From: UBA3006 sp031401235
GTDB taxonomy: Bacteria; Actinomycetota; Acidimicrobiia; Acidimicrobiales; Ilumatobacteraceae
Direction of reading: 5' to 3'
Length of the DNA: 64,000 bases
Assembly (NCBI GenBank): GCA_031401235.1
Contig: JANNRJ010000017.1
Coordinates: 13,737 to 77,736 of the forward strand
The notes under the pieces were generated by a model. That model worked only from the letters and a program-made list of their open reading frames with translations, ran no database searches and had not been told where the DNA came from. The position numbers were made by a program, and so were the translations under genes. Below are positions 35,358 to 44,479 of this stretch, one piece after another (positions within the stretch are counted from its first letter, which is position 1; every line of letters begins with the position of its first letter).

Positions 35358-35593
35358 CCGGCAAGTCGGTTGGGCACAACCACTCGGAATCGATTACGAC
35401 GATCTTCCAAACGCCAACCTGTTGGAACCGTCATCCGCTGTCCATGACGCTCGCACAAATCATACGAATGCGGATCGCGTTCGTAAGTCAAATCATCGAT
35501 CCACGCAAGCGCGCGGCTGTACTGAAACGTAAGCGTTATTGTTGATGCTTCGCTACATGAGTTTTTGCAACATTGTCGAGCCACGCCGTACAC
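35354..35593 (-). CDS. DUF3499-family small cysteine-bearing protein
   Basis: About 79 residues from GTG 35593 (alternatives GTG 35608 or 35584; the frame stays open to 35794 but the rest overlaps ftsH). VARQCCKNSCSEASTITLTF at the start and ERDPHSYDLCERHGQRM near the end hold the Cys and His residues of this actinobacteria-specific family, probably a zinc site. Function unknown. In mycobacteria a member lies beside pmmA/whiB2/fbiA, matching this neighbourhood. Confidence 0.75.
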   Translation of the reverse strand: MYGVARQCCKNSCSEASTITLTFQYSRALAWIDDLTYERDPHSYDLCERHGQRMTVPTGWRLEDRRNRFRVVVPNRLAG

Positions 35594-35679
35594 GCTAACC
35601 AGCCACACATTTCCAACGGTGGATTCCCTTGGATAGAAACGACGGCACGCAGTAGGCGAACCTGCCGTATCATGTTGCT

Positions 35680-37626
35680 GTGCCACAATTACCCCCTCCA
35701 CCCCCACCATCGGCGCCAAAGCGGCCAACTCGAAAACCATTGATGCGTGGCCCTGACAAAAGTGGTACGGGCGATTCACGACCGTCAATGCCAAGGTGGG
35801 CGATATGGGCGCTCGTCGCAGTTGCCGGACTTCTTATACTCGGGCCGCGTTTATGGCCAAGTTCCGACGCCACAAAAGTGACCTACACGGAGTTCCTTGA
35901 TCTCGTGAATCAGGGAAACGTGACCAAAATCAAGATCAACAACATCAGCAATTCAATCTCTGGCACCATGGCCGATGGCAGCACATTTGAAACGACTGGT
36001 GCGGCGACTCTTTCCGATGCTGATGAGCAATTGCTCAAGGCAAAGGGCGTTGACTACGACTATTCGGCACCGCAAGGCAACTTCTTCACCAATCTGATTC
36101 CAATTTTGCTCCCGTTTCTATTAATTATGGGATTCTTTATTTGGATGCAGCGACGGGCAATGGGACAAGCGGGAAGCATTATGTCCATCGGTCGCAGTCG
36201 CGCTAAGTCGTACAACGCGGACAAGCCGACCACAACTTTTGCCGATGTTGCCGGCTACGAAGGGGTAAAGCAGGAAATCAAAGAAGTCGTCGACTTTCTA
36301 CGAATGCCAGAGCGCTTCAAAGAAATCGGTGCGCGGGTCCCAAAAGGAATTCTTCTCATTGGTCCTCCGGGAACTGGCAAGACGCTTTTTGCACGTGCAG
36401 TAGCCGGTGAAGCAGGTGTCGGTTTCCTTTCGGTGACCGGATCTGACTTTATGGAAATGTTCGTTGGCGTTGGCGCGAGTCGGGTTCGAGACTTGTTCCA
36501 GCAAGCAGCAAAAATGGGACGAGCAATTATCTTCGTCGACGAAATTGATTCGATCGGTCGTAAGCGAGGCGCCGGACTTGGCGGTGGACATGATGAACGC
36601 GAACAAACACTCAACCAAATGCTCGCCGAAATGGACGGTTTTGAAGCCACGGAGGGAATCGTCGTTCTTGCGGCTACAAACCGACCCGACATTCTGGATC
36701 CGGCATTACTCCGTCCAGGAAGATTTGATCGTCAAATCATTGTTCCGCTGCCGGAAGTTGGGGAAAGGCTGGCGATCTTGAAAGTGCATTCGGTCGACAA
36801 ACGCATGGGATCGGACATCGATCTGGAAACGATGGCCAAAGCGACGCCCGGAATGAGCGGTGCCGACTTGGCAAACCTGGTCAACGAAGCCGCGTTATTT
36901 GCAGTGCGACGATCCTCAACCCAAATCGAGCGGATCGATTTTGAAAACGCGCGCGACCGCGTCGTACTTGGTGCGAGTCGCGAGAGTTTGGTGTTGAACG
37001 CGGAAGAAAAACGAGCAACGGCCTACCACGAAGGCGGTCACGCAGTTCTTGCAACCGTGCTTCCACATAGTGATCCATTGCACAAAGTCACCATCCTTCC
37101 CCGTGGCATGGCACTCGGCGTTACATGGACACTTCCCGAAGAGCGGCACACGTATTCGCGTGAGTTCTTCGAAGACGTGATCTGCAAAGCAATGGGTGGG
37201 CGAGTTGCGGAAATGATCGTGTTTGGAAGCCTTACAAGCGGAGCGGCTAATGATCTTGAACAAGCCACTGCAATTGCCCGACGAATGGTTCGCGAATGGG
37301 GCATGAGCGATTTGATCGGACCAATGGCCTGGACTGGTCAGCAACAAGTGTTTCTCGGAGAAGACCTAATGACAAGCGGTCGCGAATATAGCGATGAAAC
37401 TGCCAGAAAAATTGATGAAGAAATTGGCAAAATTCTGCACACCCAACAGGAGCGTGCCCGAGTCACGCTCATCAAGCACCGCGCTGGTCTTGACCTGGTT
37501 GCCAAAACACTTCTGGAACAGGAAACAATTGACGGTCCAACTGTTGCACTTCTCGTACAGCAGGGACTCGGTGAGCCAATTCTGAAATCAACTTCGCCAA
37601 GCGATACGGCGGCCGCTGGCGACTAG
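35680..37626 (+). CDS. ftsH: ATP-dependent zinc metalloprotease FtsH
   Basis: 648 residues from GTG 35680. A proline-rich N-terminus (PQLPPPPPPSAPKRP) is followed by a membrane helix (about 40-57), a small external domain, a second helix (about 138-156), then the AAA module (GPPGTGKT, IIFVDEIDSIGRKRG, SRH ATNRPDILDPALLRPGRFD) and the protease motif TAYHEGGHAV (HExxH). It degrades unassembled membrane proteins. Divergent from DUF3499. It ends in STSPSDTAAAGD. Confidence 0.96.
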   Translation: MPQLPPPPPPSAPKRPTRKPLMRGPDKSGTGDSRPSMPRWAIWALVAVAGLLILGPRLWPSSDATKVTYTEFLDLVNQGNVTKIKINNISNSISGTMADGSTFETTGAATLSDADEQLLKAKGVDYDYSAPQGNFFTNLIPILLPFLLIMGFFIWMQRRAMGQAGSIMSIGRSRAKSYNADKPTTTFADVAGYEGVKQEIKEVVDFLRMPERFKEIGARVPKGILLIGPPGTGKTLFARAVAGEAGVGFLSVTGSDFMEMFVGVGASRVRDLFQQAAKMGRAIIFVDEIDSIGRKRGAGLGGGHDEREQTLNQMLAEMDGFEATEGIVVLAATNRPDILDPALLRPGRFDRQIIVPLPEVGERLAILKVHSVDKRMGSDIDLETMAKATPGMSGADLANLVNEAALFAVRRSSTQIERIDFENARDRVVLGASRESLVLNAEEKRATAYHEGGHAVLATVLPHSDPLHKVTILPRGMALGVTWTLPEERHTYSREFFEDVICKAMGGRVAEMIVFGSLTSGAANDLEQATAIARRMVREWGMSDLIGPMAWTGQQQVFLGEDLMTSGREYSDETARKIDEEIGKILHTQQERARVTLIKHRAGLDLVAKTLLEQETIDGPTVALLVQQGLGEPILKSTSPSDTAAAGD

Positions 37627-37631
37627 AGGTT

Positions 37632-38039
37632 TCAGCCTCGAACCCGGGCTAGTGCGGCCCAAAGATCGGTTGCAGTTACCGGACCCAAGAAATTTTGAAC
37701 CACCACGCCTTCGCTGTCGACCAAGAGCAATGTGGGTACAGCATCGATGTTGTATTTCCGGTGTAGATCTCGCTGTGCACTGAATTCCGAAATGTGTACC
37801 GCTACTAATTCGCTTTCTAATACTCGGGCCTTAATTTCGATATCTGCGCATGTGTGGCACGTTGCCGATGTGAACGCGACGACCAACCACGGAGTTAAGG
37901 GATGGGCAAAATCGGTGCGATCAAGCTGAGTTGGGGAGGCATTTACCGATTGAGTTGGAGCATCTCGACGACGCCGAGACAATATTCCAAGTCCTGCAGC
38001 GGCCCCGGCAACACCGAAAACGACAAGCAAGCGAATCAC
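37632..38039 (-). CDS. Membrane-anchored thioredoxin-like protein
   Basis: 135 residues. One N-terminal membrane helix, then a thioredoxin fold with the redox motif SATCHTCADIEIKA (CHTC) and the cis-Pro loop NIDAVPTLLLVDSEG. It likely acts outside the membrane as a disulfide reductase or isomerase. Last of three genes joined by 4-base overlaps; the DUF5719 protein ahead of it contains paired cysteines (WFCPG, LCANS) that could be its client. Confidence 0.8.
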   Translation of the reverse strand: MIRLLVVFGVAGAAAGLGILSRRRRDAPTQSVNASPTQLDRTDFAHPLTPWLVVAFTSATCHTCADIEIKARVLESELVAVHISEFSAQRDLHRKYNIDAVPTLLLVDSEGVVVQNFLGPVTATDLWAALARVRG

Positions 38040-39523
38040 GGCCCAGTGACTGGCGATGGAATAATTGGCAGAGCCATCACCGCACTCCTACCGAAAAGAT
38101 CGTGACCGCGAGTAAGCAGTCGCTGAATGATTACTGGTGACGTCGCTCGAATAATTAGTTCGCCGACGGGAAATCCGAACGGAACTGTGATTAACACAAG
38201 TCCACTCTCCGGAATTGCAATGCTTTCAAGTCCAGATACCGCCACTGCCCCGGCTGGACCAACGGACTGAACACTTGCAGTCGCCGCATCTGAGGTGGTG
38301 TTCAACACGACAATCGTGCCTTCGAGGCCGGAGGTAGTTCCCGATACGGCGACCCATGTCGTGGAAGCCGCCGCCGCCGGCATTCCGAGTACTACCGATG
38401 TACCAACGGTCTTACCATCGCTTCGATTAATTACCTGTTCTACAACAACATGATCGGAACTGCTGACTGTTCCGAGGTCCGTGGGTATATCAACGGAGGC
38501 AACCAAGATTCCATAGCGACCATCTGGCAGTGAGGGCAAACTCGCGGTATTTAGCGTGACTACTCTTCCGGCCGATGCCGTGATCGTGGCCGGCTCAATA
38601 CTTGAATTCGCCTCACCAGAGGTGATGAATAATACGCTCAACGTGCGATCCAAATCACCTGGATTAAATATGACAAGTTGCTCGACAATATTGGGGTCTT
38701 TCTCCCCATCGGGAAACCACCATTGGGCGCTTGTTGACGAAGCACCAAGTGACATCGTGTAACCCAAGCGACCTTGGCCAAGATAATGCTGTGATCGACC
38801 GGCGATTAGACGTCCGGATGACGCTCGGACCGATACTGCAACTACTTTTTCGTTGCGCGCACCTTGTTCGGCCATTGACAAGATGGTTACCGATTGCGGA
38901 AGAAGCACAAAGCCCTGCAAGTTTGCCGGCTCACGCTTTGTTTCGAGAGTGACAAAACTGATATCTACGACAGTGGAATCGGTGTACGGATTTGTCAAGA
39001 CAATTTGTTCAATACTGTCCGCCCCTGTAAATCCATCGGCAAAGAACCATTCCTGAGCAGGTGAATTCGCACAAAGTGCAACCGAGTCGCCAGCGGGGTG
39101 AAAGATTTGTTGCTCCACCGATCCGATACCACCATTGATCTCGACCATGGCGCTCACAAACGTCGAGTCGAGTCCACCGATTGCGTTAACTGAAATACTC
39201 GAAAGCGCCGGCACCGACACAGAATTTATGACAGGTTGTTGTTTGTCGCTGAAAAACGTGATCGTGCCAGTTATTCCCGAGTCTGACGAATTAGAAACGA
39301 TGATCGCCCCGGTAATCCCAAGATCATTGGCCGGCACTCCCGGGCAAAACCACGACGTAGTCAATCGCGATTCAACGCCGATAATCGGCACCGCAAGAGA
39401 TTCGTTAACCACGTCAATGGCTGTTTGCGTCGATGAAGTAGCGCCTCGAGTCGCCTGCAGAGCAATCAATGACCCCACGGCACCAATAACAAGAAAAAAA
39501 ACGAGGATGCGGCGAATTTTCAT
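38036..39523 (-). CDS. DUF5719-family secreted/anchored protein
   Basis: 495 residues. An N-terminal hydrophobic segment (KIRRILVFFLVIGAVGSL) acts as signal or anchor. The rest is beta-rich and repetitive, with recurring IVSNSSDSGITGTITF, IVLTNPYTDSTVVDISF and LVIFNPGDLDRTLSVLF units that look like stacked small beta domains. The family is actinobacterial and of unknown function, usually next to a large GT2 membrane protein, as here (4-base overlap). A cell-surface or glycan-assembly role is an inference. Confidence 0.72.
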   Translation of the reverse strand: MKIRRILVFFLVIGAVGSLIALQATRGATSSTQTAIDVVNESLAVPIIGVESRLTTSWFCPGVPANDLGITGAIIVSNSSDSGITGTITFFSDKQQPVINSVSVPALSSISVNAIGGLDSTFVSAMVEINGGIGSVEQQIFHPAGDSVALCANSPAQEWFFADGFTGADSIEQIVLTNPYTDSTVVDISFVTLETKREPANLQGFVLLPQSVTILSMAEQGARNEKVVAVSVRASSGRLIAGRSQHYLGQGRLGYTMSLGASSTSAQWWFPDGEKDPNIVEQLVIFNPGDLDRTLSVLFITSGEANSSIEPATITASAGRVVTLNTASLPSLPDGRYGILVASVDIPTDLGTVSSSDHVVVEQVINRSDGKTVGTSVVLGMPAAAASTTWVAVSGTTSGLEGTIVVLNTTSDAATASVQSVGPAGAVAVSGLESIAIPESGLVLITVPFGFPVGELIIRATSPVIIQRLLTRGHDLFGRSAVMALPIIPSPVTGP

Positions 39524-42500
39524 GGAGACCCTGGCTCACGAAGGTTCACATTGATTCGTTGAGTTCCACCTCGCCAACGGCGACGAAGCCGGCGTGCATC
39601 AATGGCGATTGCAATCAATACACACCACATCGCCGCTTGCAGCAATATCAGCGCAAAGTGGGAAACCGGAGTTGAGTAAATCAGTACTGCTTCGCCAGCC
39701 AGCGGTACATCAAACGCTGTCGTACCTCCAAACGCGACTCGCGGCTCAATTTCAGCGCCCCCCACACGCAGTCGGACGTTGACGTTAAATGGCACCGCAA
39801 GATGAACGCTCCCAGCATCAACTACACCAAGCGATGTATTGTCAAAATTTCCGGCAAACGGTAACGGAGTCGCTGCCCGCAGTGAACTTGACAATAAAAC
39901 TTCATCGCCTCCTTGGGAGCTGATCATTGCGGTTTCATCATCCAGTATCGACAGTGTCGGAATCCAAGCGCTATTTTCAAAGATCATCAAGTCGCTGGCC
40001 GAATAAACCCTGCGGAAATCAAGTTGATCCGAAAGCGCTTCGACCAGTCCAGTGGGAATCTGCAATTGGTTACTATACGAAGAAACCCCACCATCGATCA
40101 GCGGAACGACGATGTACCTCACCGCCAGTGGGGCAAGTAGTCGGCCGCCACGCGATGTGGATTTGCCAATGATTGCATCCATCGCTCGAAAAAGCGATGC
40201 AGTCATCTGCGACTTTTCACTCGGCCAGCGATCGAGAATCGTCAACTCGCCGTCAGCGGCGACGGCAAAAGAGATTTCACTATTGAGTTCGGTACTTGGA
40301 ATTTGCAACACTCGCGGGTCACCAACGAACACGGTGTTGTAATCACCCTCGGCTGGGTCGGTTGGCAATTGCACGAGCAATTGCGCCAGCGAGGTTCGCG
40401 GCTGGTTCCATCGGCCGTCTGCCGCATTAACCACCGTGGGGACGATCGACAATACGATCGCTACCGCGACGATCCAGCCCAGTGGCTGTCGCCAGCTAAA
40501 CGTGGTCAGATGAAGATCTTCGGTAATGGCAGTGGCACAAGTTGCACTTGCCAATGCCAGTCCACAAGCGACAACGACGAGCAGTATTGCCGGCTCCGGA
40601 GTTGACACACTAAGAGATCCGTGATCGGCAATGACGGTGAGTGAGCCGGCGCCAACGACAAGTGCGGCCGAACGCGCCGCCCAAATAAATCGTTCCGATT
40701 TTACGATCGCAAGTCCAACAACTACTGGAAGATACATGGCCAAAACGACCACTCCGAAGCGCAAGGACCCAAAATCAAGCTGGGCCAAGTTTTTTATTCC
40801 AACGTTGTCCCCCGAGCCAGCCGCTGAACCGGTGAACCAAGTCCAAACGTCACCGGCGACCATGTTGTTCAGCCAAGGGACCTGCACGATTGTTGCCCCA
40901 ATCGGAACTGAAATTGTAAATAATCCGGACCACAGCATTTGCTTTCGGCTAGCGCCACCCAGAACATCGCCCACCAGCCACAAAAACCCAACGAGTGCCA
41001 CGAGAAGCGCGAAAGAAGGCACAAATGCAACAGTGACACCGGCAATCAGTATCGCTCTAGCTAATAATTGACTTCGATTATTCGACGACTGTGAATTTGT
41101 AGACATAGAAAGGAACCGCAGCATCCATGGCAACGCCGCATAACACAGCAGTGCACCCAACCTTCCGTAGGCAATTGATACATACGGCAATGGGACTGCC
41201 GCGTACACCACTACTCCCACCAATCGAGCCCGGGAGTTATCGAATATCGCGCCAACACTCGACATTCCCAAACATCCAATCGCAATTGCGCCAACGACGC
41301 ACAGAGTTTGCAGCAAAGCAAGTTTTCCCAACACCAACAATCCGCCAAGTGCGACAAACACATGCGCAGTTGGCTGGGCACCGACGCGTCCGAACCCGAC
41401 GGAAGTCCAGTTGGTGAGATAATTCGCAAGCAATCGAGCAGGAGTTCCGGTACCTGAACGAAGTGGCAGGAACTCGCCCACCGACGAGACCCCACTACCG
41501 ATAAGGCCACGACTTCCGATAAGAATCACGAGCGCGACAATGAGGGCAATGAATCCGATCATTCGTGTTCCGCCAGCAAGACGGAAGCCACGCCGTCGGT
41601 CAGCCTTCACTTGCTGTTGAGCAATTGCGCGACGGTGTCGCAAGAAACTTGTAAATCGCGCGCTGCCGCGCACCTGAAGAAAATGAATCTCGCTGGCGGC
41701 AATTCGTCGGATCGGCCGAACTTCACCGCGTCGTCGCACGATGTATCTAGTATCCAATAACACCGCGATCGAAGCGCGGAGTGTGGCAATAGAACGTCTG
41801 AGACCACCCGTGAAAACGCCAACGATAGTCTCGATGAGAGAAGTAACAAATAGTTGAATCATCACGCCTGGTAATTGCAATCGACCAGACAAGGTCGCCA
41901 CAGTTCGGACTCGGTGTCGCGCCTCTAAAGCCGGTCGTGCAATTTCTGGATTTCGTTCGTCAAATTTCTCACGATGTCGAACTACCGCTGCTGGCACCAC
42001 AAGCACTCGAGCACCGCTGAGATGTGCACGCCAACAGAATTCAAGATCTTCGCCGAAAAACGGAATATCTGGGGCAAATCCGCCCAACTCGTGAAAGAGA
42101 TCCGCTCTCACCACAATGCACGCCGATGGCAGGAATAGCACATCTCGCACCGCGTCATGTTGCTCTTGGTCCCGCTCTTCAAGTTCAATCAGTGAGTCGA
42201 TCTCGCCGATCCGATCGGCCCCGAGTCCGACATGTTGCAACACGCTGGGGTCATCCCACTGCACCAATTTTGGCCCAACCACTCCGGCATTAGAACGAAA
42301 TGTCTCTTCGATTAGCTTGGAAATAGTGTCTGGGCGGAATACGACATCGTCATGGCTGAAGCAGAAAAAACCTCCGACTCCTTCCACTATCCGCTGAACT
42401 TCGTTCATCACCGGACCAAAACCTGGATTGCCCTCAACTATCCGGATGACAGCCTCTGGAAGTACCGCGAGGATCCGGTCACTGATCTCTTCAACGGGTG

Positions 42501-42681
42501 ACGCCGAAGTGAGAAAGGCGATCGTCTGTACTCGCGGATAGTCGTGACTTGTCAGACTGGCCAGTGTTTCCGCGAACCACGATCCCGGTTGATCGACTAA
42601 GAGCGCCAATACCACCGGTGGCGCACCACTGTGGGCTAAGTGCTCGGCTTCCAGCAAAGGGCTCATTTCTTGGGAAGTCAC
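39520..42681 (-). CDS. GT2 glycosyltransferase fused to a polytopic membrane domain
   Basis: 1053 residues. Residues about 20-260 form a GT-A fold (FCFSHDDVVFRPDTI with the DD motif, PFFGEDLEFCWRAHLSG acceptor region). After a basic linker about ten hydrophobic helices follow, then a large external C-terminal region and a last helix. It probably adds sugars to an envelope polymer and exports or anchors it. First of the GT2-DUF5719-thioredoxin unit. Confidence 0.8.
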   Translation of the reverse strand: MTSQEMSPLLEAEHLAHSGAPPVVLALLVDQPGSWFAETLASLTSHDYPRVQTIAFLTSASPVEEISDRILAVLPEAVIRIVEGNPGFGPVMNEVQRIVEGVGGFFCFSHDDVVFRPDTISKLIEETFRSNAGVVGPKLVQWDDPSVLQHVGLGADRIGEIDSLIELEERDQEQHDAVRDVLFLPSACIVVRADLFHELGGFAPDIPFFGEDLEFCWRAHLSGARVLVVPAAVVRHREKFDERNPEIARPALEARHRVRTVATLSGRLQLPGVMIQLFVTSLIETIVGVFTGGLRRSIATLRASIAVLLDTRYIVRRRGEVRPIRRIAASEIHFLQVRGSARFTSFLRHRRAIAQQQVKADRRRGFRLAGGTRMIGFIALIVALVILIGSRGLIGSGVSSVGEFLPLRSGTGTPARLLANYLTNWTSVGFGRVGAQPTAHVFVALGGLLVLGKLALLQTLCVVGAIAIGCLGMSSVGAIFDNSRARLVGVVVYAAVPLPYVSIAYGRLGALLCYAALPWMLRFLSMSTNSQSSNNRSQLLARAILIAGVTVAFVPSFALLVALVGFLWLVGDVLGGASRKQMLWSGLFTISVPIGATIVQVPWLNNMVAGDVWTWFTGSAAGSGDNVGIKNLAQLDFGSLRFGVVVLAMYLPVVVGLAIVKSERFIWAARSAALVVGAGSLTVIADHGSLSVSTPEPAILLVVVACGLALASATCATAITEDLHLTTFSWRQPLGWIVAVAIVLSIVPTVVNAADGRWNQPRTSLAQLLVQLPTDPAEGDYNTVFVGDPRVLQIPSTELNSEISFAVAADGELTILDRWPSEKSQMTASLFRAMDAIIGKSTSRGGRLLAPLAVRYIVVPLIDGGVSSYSNQLQIPTGLVEALSDQLDFRRVYSASDLMIFENSAWIPTLSILDDETAMISSQGGDEVLLSSSLRAATPLPFAGNFDNTSLGVVDAGSVHLAVPFNVNVRLRVGGAEIEPRVAFGGTTAFDVPLAGEAVLIYSTPVSHFALILLQAAMWCVLIAIAIDARRLRRRWRGGTQRINVNLREPGSP

Positions 42682-42729
42682 GACTTTTCAAGGATACTTC
42701 CCCCACCCATGGCAGGTTCCGTCGAGTGC

Positions 42730-42758
42730 TTGCAAAAGTTAGCAAGATCAGATATGAT
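42730..42758 (+). promoter_or_regulatory. Strong housekeeping-type promoter for the small protein gene
   Basis: TTGCAA (42730-42735), 17-base spacer, TATGAT (42753-42758), with AGGAG ahead of ATG 42807. The same two hexamers and spacing occur at the copZ promoter. It reads away from the GT2 gene. Confidence 0.65.
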
Positions 42759-42806
42759 AGTTAGCGAACAACTATCCAAATATTTCAATCACACCTAGGA
42801 GTCGTT

Positions 42807-43133
42807 ATGCCAGCAATCAAATTCCCGTCACTACCAAACATCGATCTCACTAAGTTTGATGTGTCTAAGGTTGCCACCAAATTCCGCTTGCCAACGCTAA
42901 ATGCAGAGCCGGTTATTCAATTCGCCAAGGATGCCGCATACGTCACTATCGGAGTTGGCGTTTTGACGTTTCAAAAGACGCAGGTGCGTCGCCGTGAAAT
43001 CACATCGGCGGTCAAGGACTCGATGCCAAAAATTACCAATGAGGCAATTGCTCAGGCCGAGTCAGCAGTTAGTAAGGTCATCAGCTTCGTCAACACTCGT
43101 TTACCGAAGAAGTCGACCTCCGTCACAGAATAA
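42807..43133 (+). CDS. Small conserved actinobacterial protein of unknown function
   Basis: 108 residues behind AGGAG. The N-terminal 35 residues repeat short amphipathic units (FPSLPNIDLTKFDVSKV). One moderately hydrophobic stretch (AYVTIGVGVLTF) and a basic/helical C-terminal half follow. No known domain. I recall similar proteins with P-x-x-D-L-x-K repeats in acidimicrobia. It has one of the best promoters in the window, suggesting high expression. It precedes the flippase gene by 23 bases. Confidence 0.6.
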   Translation: MPAIKFPSLPNIDLTKFDVSKVATKFRLPTLNAEPVIQFAKDAAYVTIGVGVLTFQKTQVRRREITSAVKDSMPKITNEAIAQAESAVSKVISFVNTRLPKKSTSVTE

Positions 43134-43156
43134 TTCGTGAAGTAACCTAGAGGGCA

Positions 43157-44476
43157 GTGACAACGCTTTCAACCACTTCATCGCGCACCCCACTTCCCCA
43201 AGGAACGGCCGCAGTTGGCGCAGGTCTATTTATTGCTGGCCTGTCGGCGTACGCATTTTTCAAAGTCGGACAGCAGGCACTGGGTCAGGACGGCTTCAAG
43301 CCCATCGTTGCAATGTGGTTCGTTGCATTTACTTTTGCGCCTGGGTTTTTCCTCCCTCTCGAACAAGAGGTGAGCCGGGCAATTGCCCACCGTCGTGCCC
43401 TCGGCCAAGGCGGGGCGCCAATAGTGCGACGAGTTATCCCACTTGCCATCGCAGTTGTCGCTGTGTTGACAATTATTGCCGCATTTGCCAGCGGATCAAT
43501 TACCAAACACCTCTTTGAAGGCAATGGAGTAGTCACCCTCTGTCTTGCTCTGACACTTGCCACATACGCACCATTCCACTTGGCGCGCGGAATTTGTTCG
43601 GGATCCGGTCGCTTTGGTTACTACGGCACCATGATCGGAACCGATGGCGCCACTCGCGTAATTGGATGTGCTGCCTTGTGGATTGGAGGCGTGACAACTG
43701 TTGGTGCCTACGCCTTAGTCATCGCACTTTCCCCGCTTGTGGGAGTACTTGTAGTTGGAATGCGCGGTGGTCTCCAGAGTGCGGACGGACCACCTGCCGC
43801 TTGGTCTGAAATCACCCCAAATCTCAGCTGGCTCCTTCTTGGGTCGCTCTTTTCCTCCGCCTTGGTGAATGCCGGCCCAATCACCGTCGATCTGCTCGCT
43901 ACCAATAATTCGGCATCGGTAGTTACTCGTTTTGGAAACGCCGTCATCTTTGCTCGAATTCCGCTTTTTCTGTTTCAAGCCGTGCAAGCCGCGCTATTGC
44001 CTCGACTTGCCCGATTGGCCGCCAAAGGCGACCTCGGTGAATTTCGAAATGGATTGAAGCGACTTTTAATTCTCATTGGTGCCGTTGGATTCATTGGTGT
44101 TGTTGCGACTTACGCCGTTGGATCACAAGTATTGAATTTCGTTTACGAAGGCCGCATTGATCGACGGACTTTGACAATGCTGGCATTGTCAAGTGCTCTA
44201 TACATGGTCGCCGTTGCCATTGCTCAAGCAGTTATTGCCTTGCGCGGACATGCCCGTGCTGCCATCGGCTGGGCGCTTGGGTTTTCAACTTTTGTGATCG
44301 TGGCGTGGTTGTCGAGCAGTGATCTGTACCTGCGAGTGGAGCTTGCATTAGTCGGAAGTTCACTTGTGGCATTGATTAGTTTTGTGATCGCACTACGAGT
44401 GCTGTTGCGGCGCGGTGTGACCCCGGACGCCGAATCGATGCTGGTTGCACTTTCCGAAAGGCCGCTAGATAATTAG
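43157..44476 (+). CDS. Polysaccharide flippase-like membrane protein (MOP superfamily)
   Basis: 439 residues from GTG 43157, 12 or so hydrophobic helices. The layout and the motif FARIPLFLFQAVQAALLPRLARLA fit the Wzx/MurJ-type lipid-linked glycan flippases. No catalytic residues are expected. Its position among GDP-sugar and glycosyltransferase genes supports a role in moving a lipid-linked glycan across the membrane. Confidence 0.72.
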   Translation: MTTLSTTSSRTPLPQGTAAVGAGLFIAGLSAYAFFKVGQQALGQDGFKPIVAMWFVAFTFAPGFFLPLEQEVSRAIAHRRALGQGGAPIVRRVIPLAIAVVAVLTIIAAFASGSITKHLFEGNGVVTLCLALTLATYAPFHLARGICSGSGRFGYYGTMIGTDGATRVIGCAALWIGGVTTVGAYALVIALSPLVGVLVVGMRGGLQSADGPPAAWSEITPNLSWLLLGSLFSSALVNAGPITVDLLATNNSASVVTRFGNAVIFARIPLFLFQAVQAALLPRLARLAAKGDLGEFRNGLKRLLILIGAVGFIGVVATYAVGSQVLNFVYEGRIDRRTLTMLALSSALYMVAVAIAQAVIALRGHARAAIGWALGFSTFVIVAWLSSSDLYLRVELALVGSSLVALISFVIALRVLLRRGVTPDAESMLVALSERPLDN

Positions 44477-44479
44477 AAA

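Noticed and set aside
35594..35794. Longer N-terminus for the DUF3499 gene
   Set aside because: It overlaps the ftsH start antisense and has no similarity to the family; a GTG start near 35593 is more plausible.
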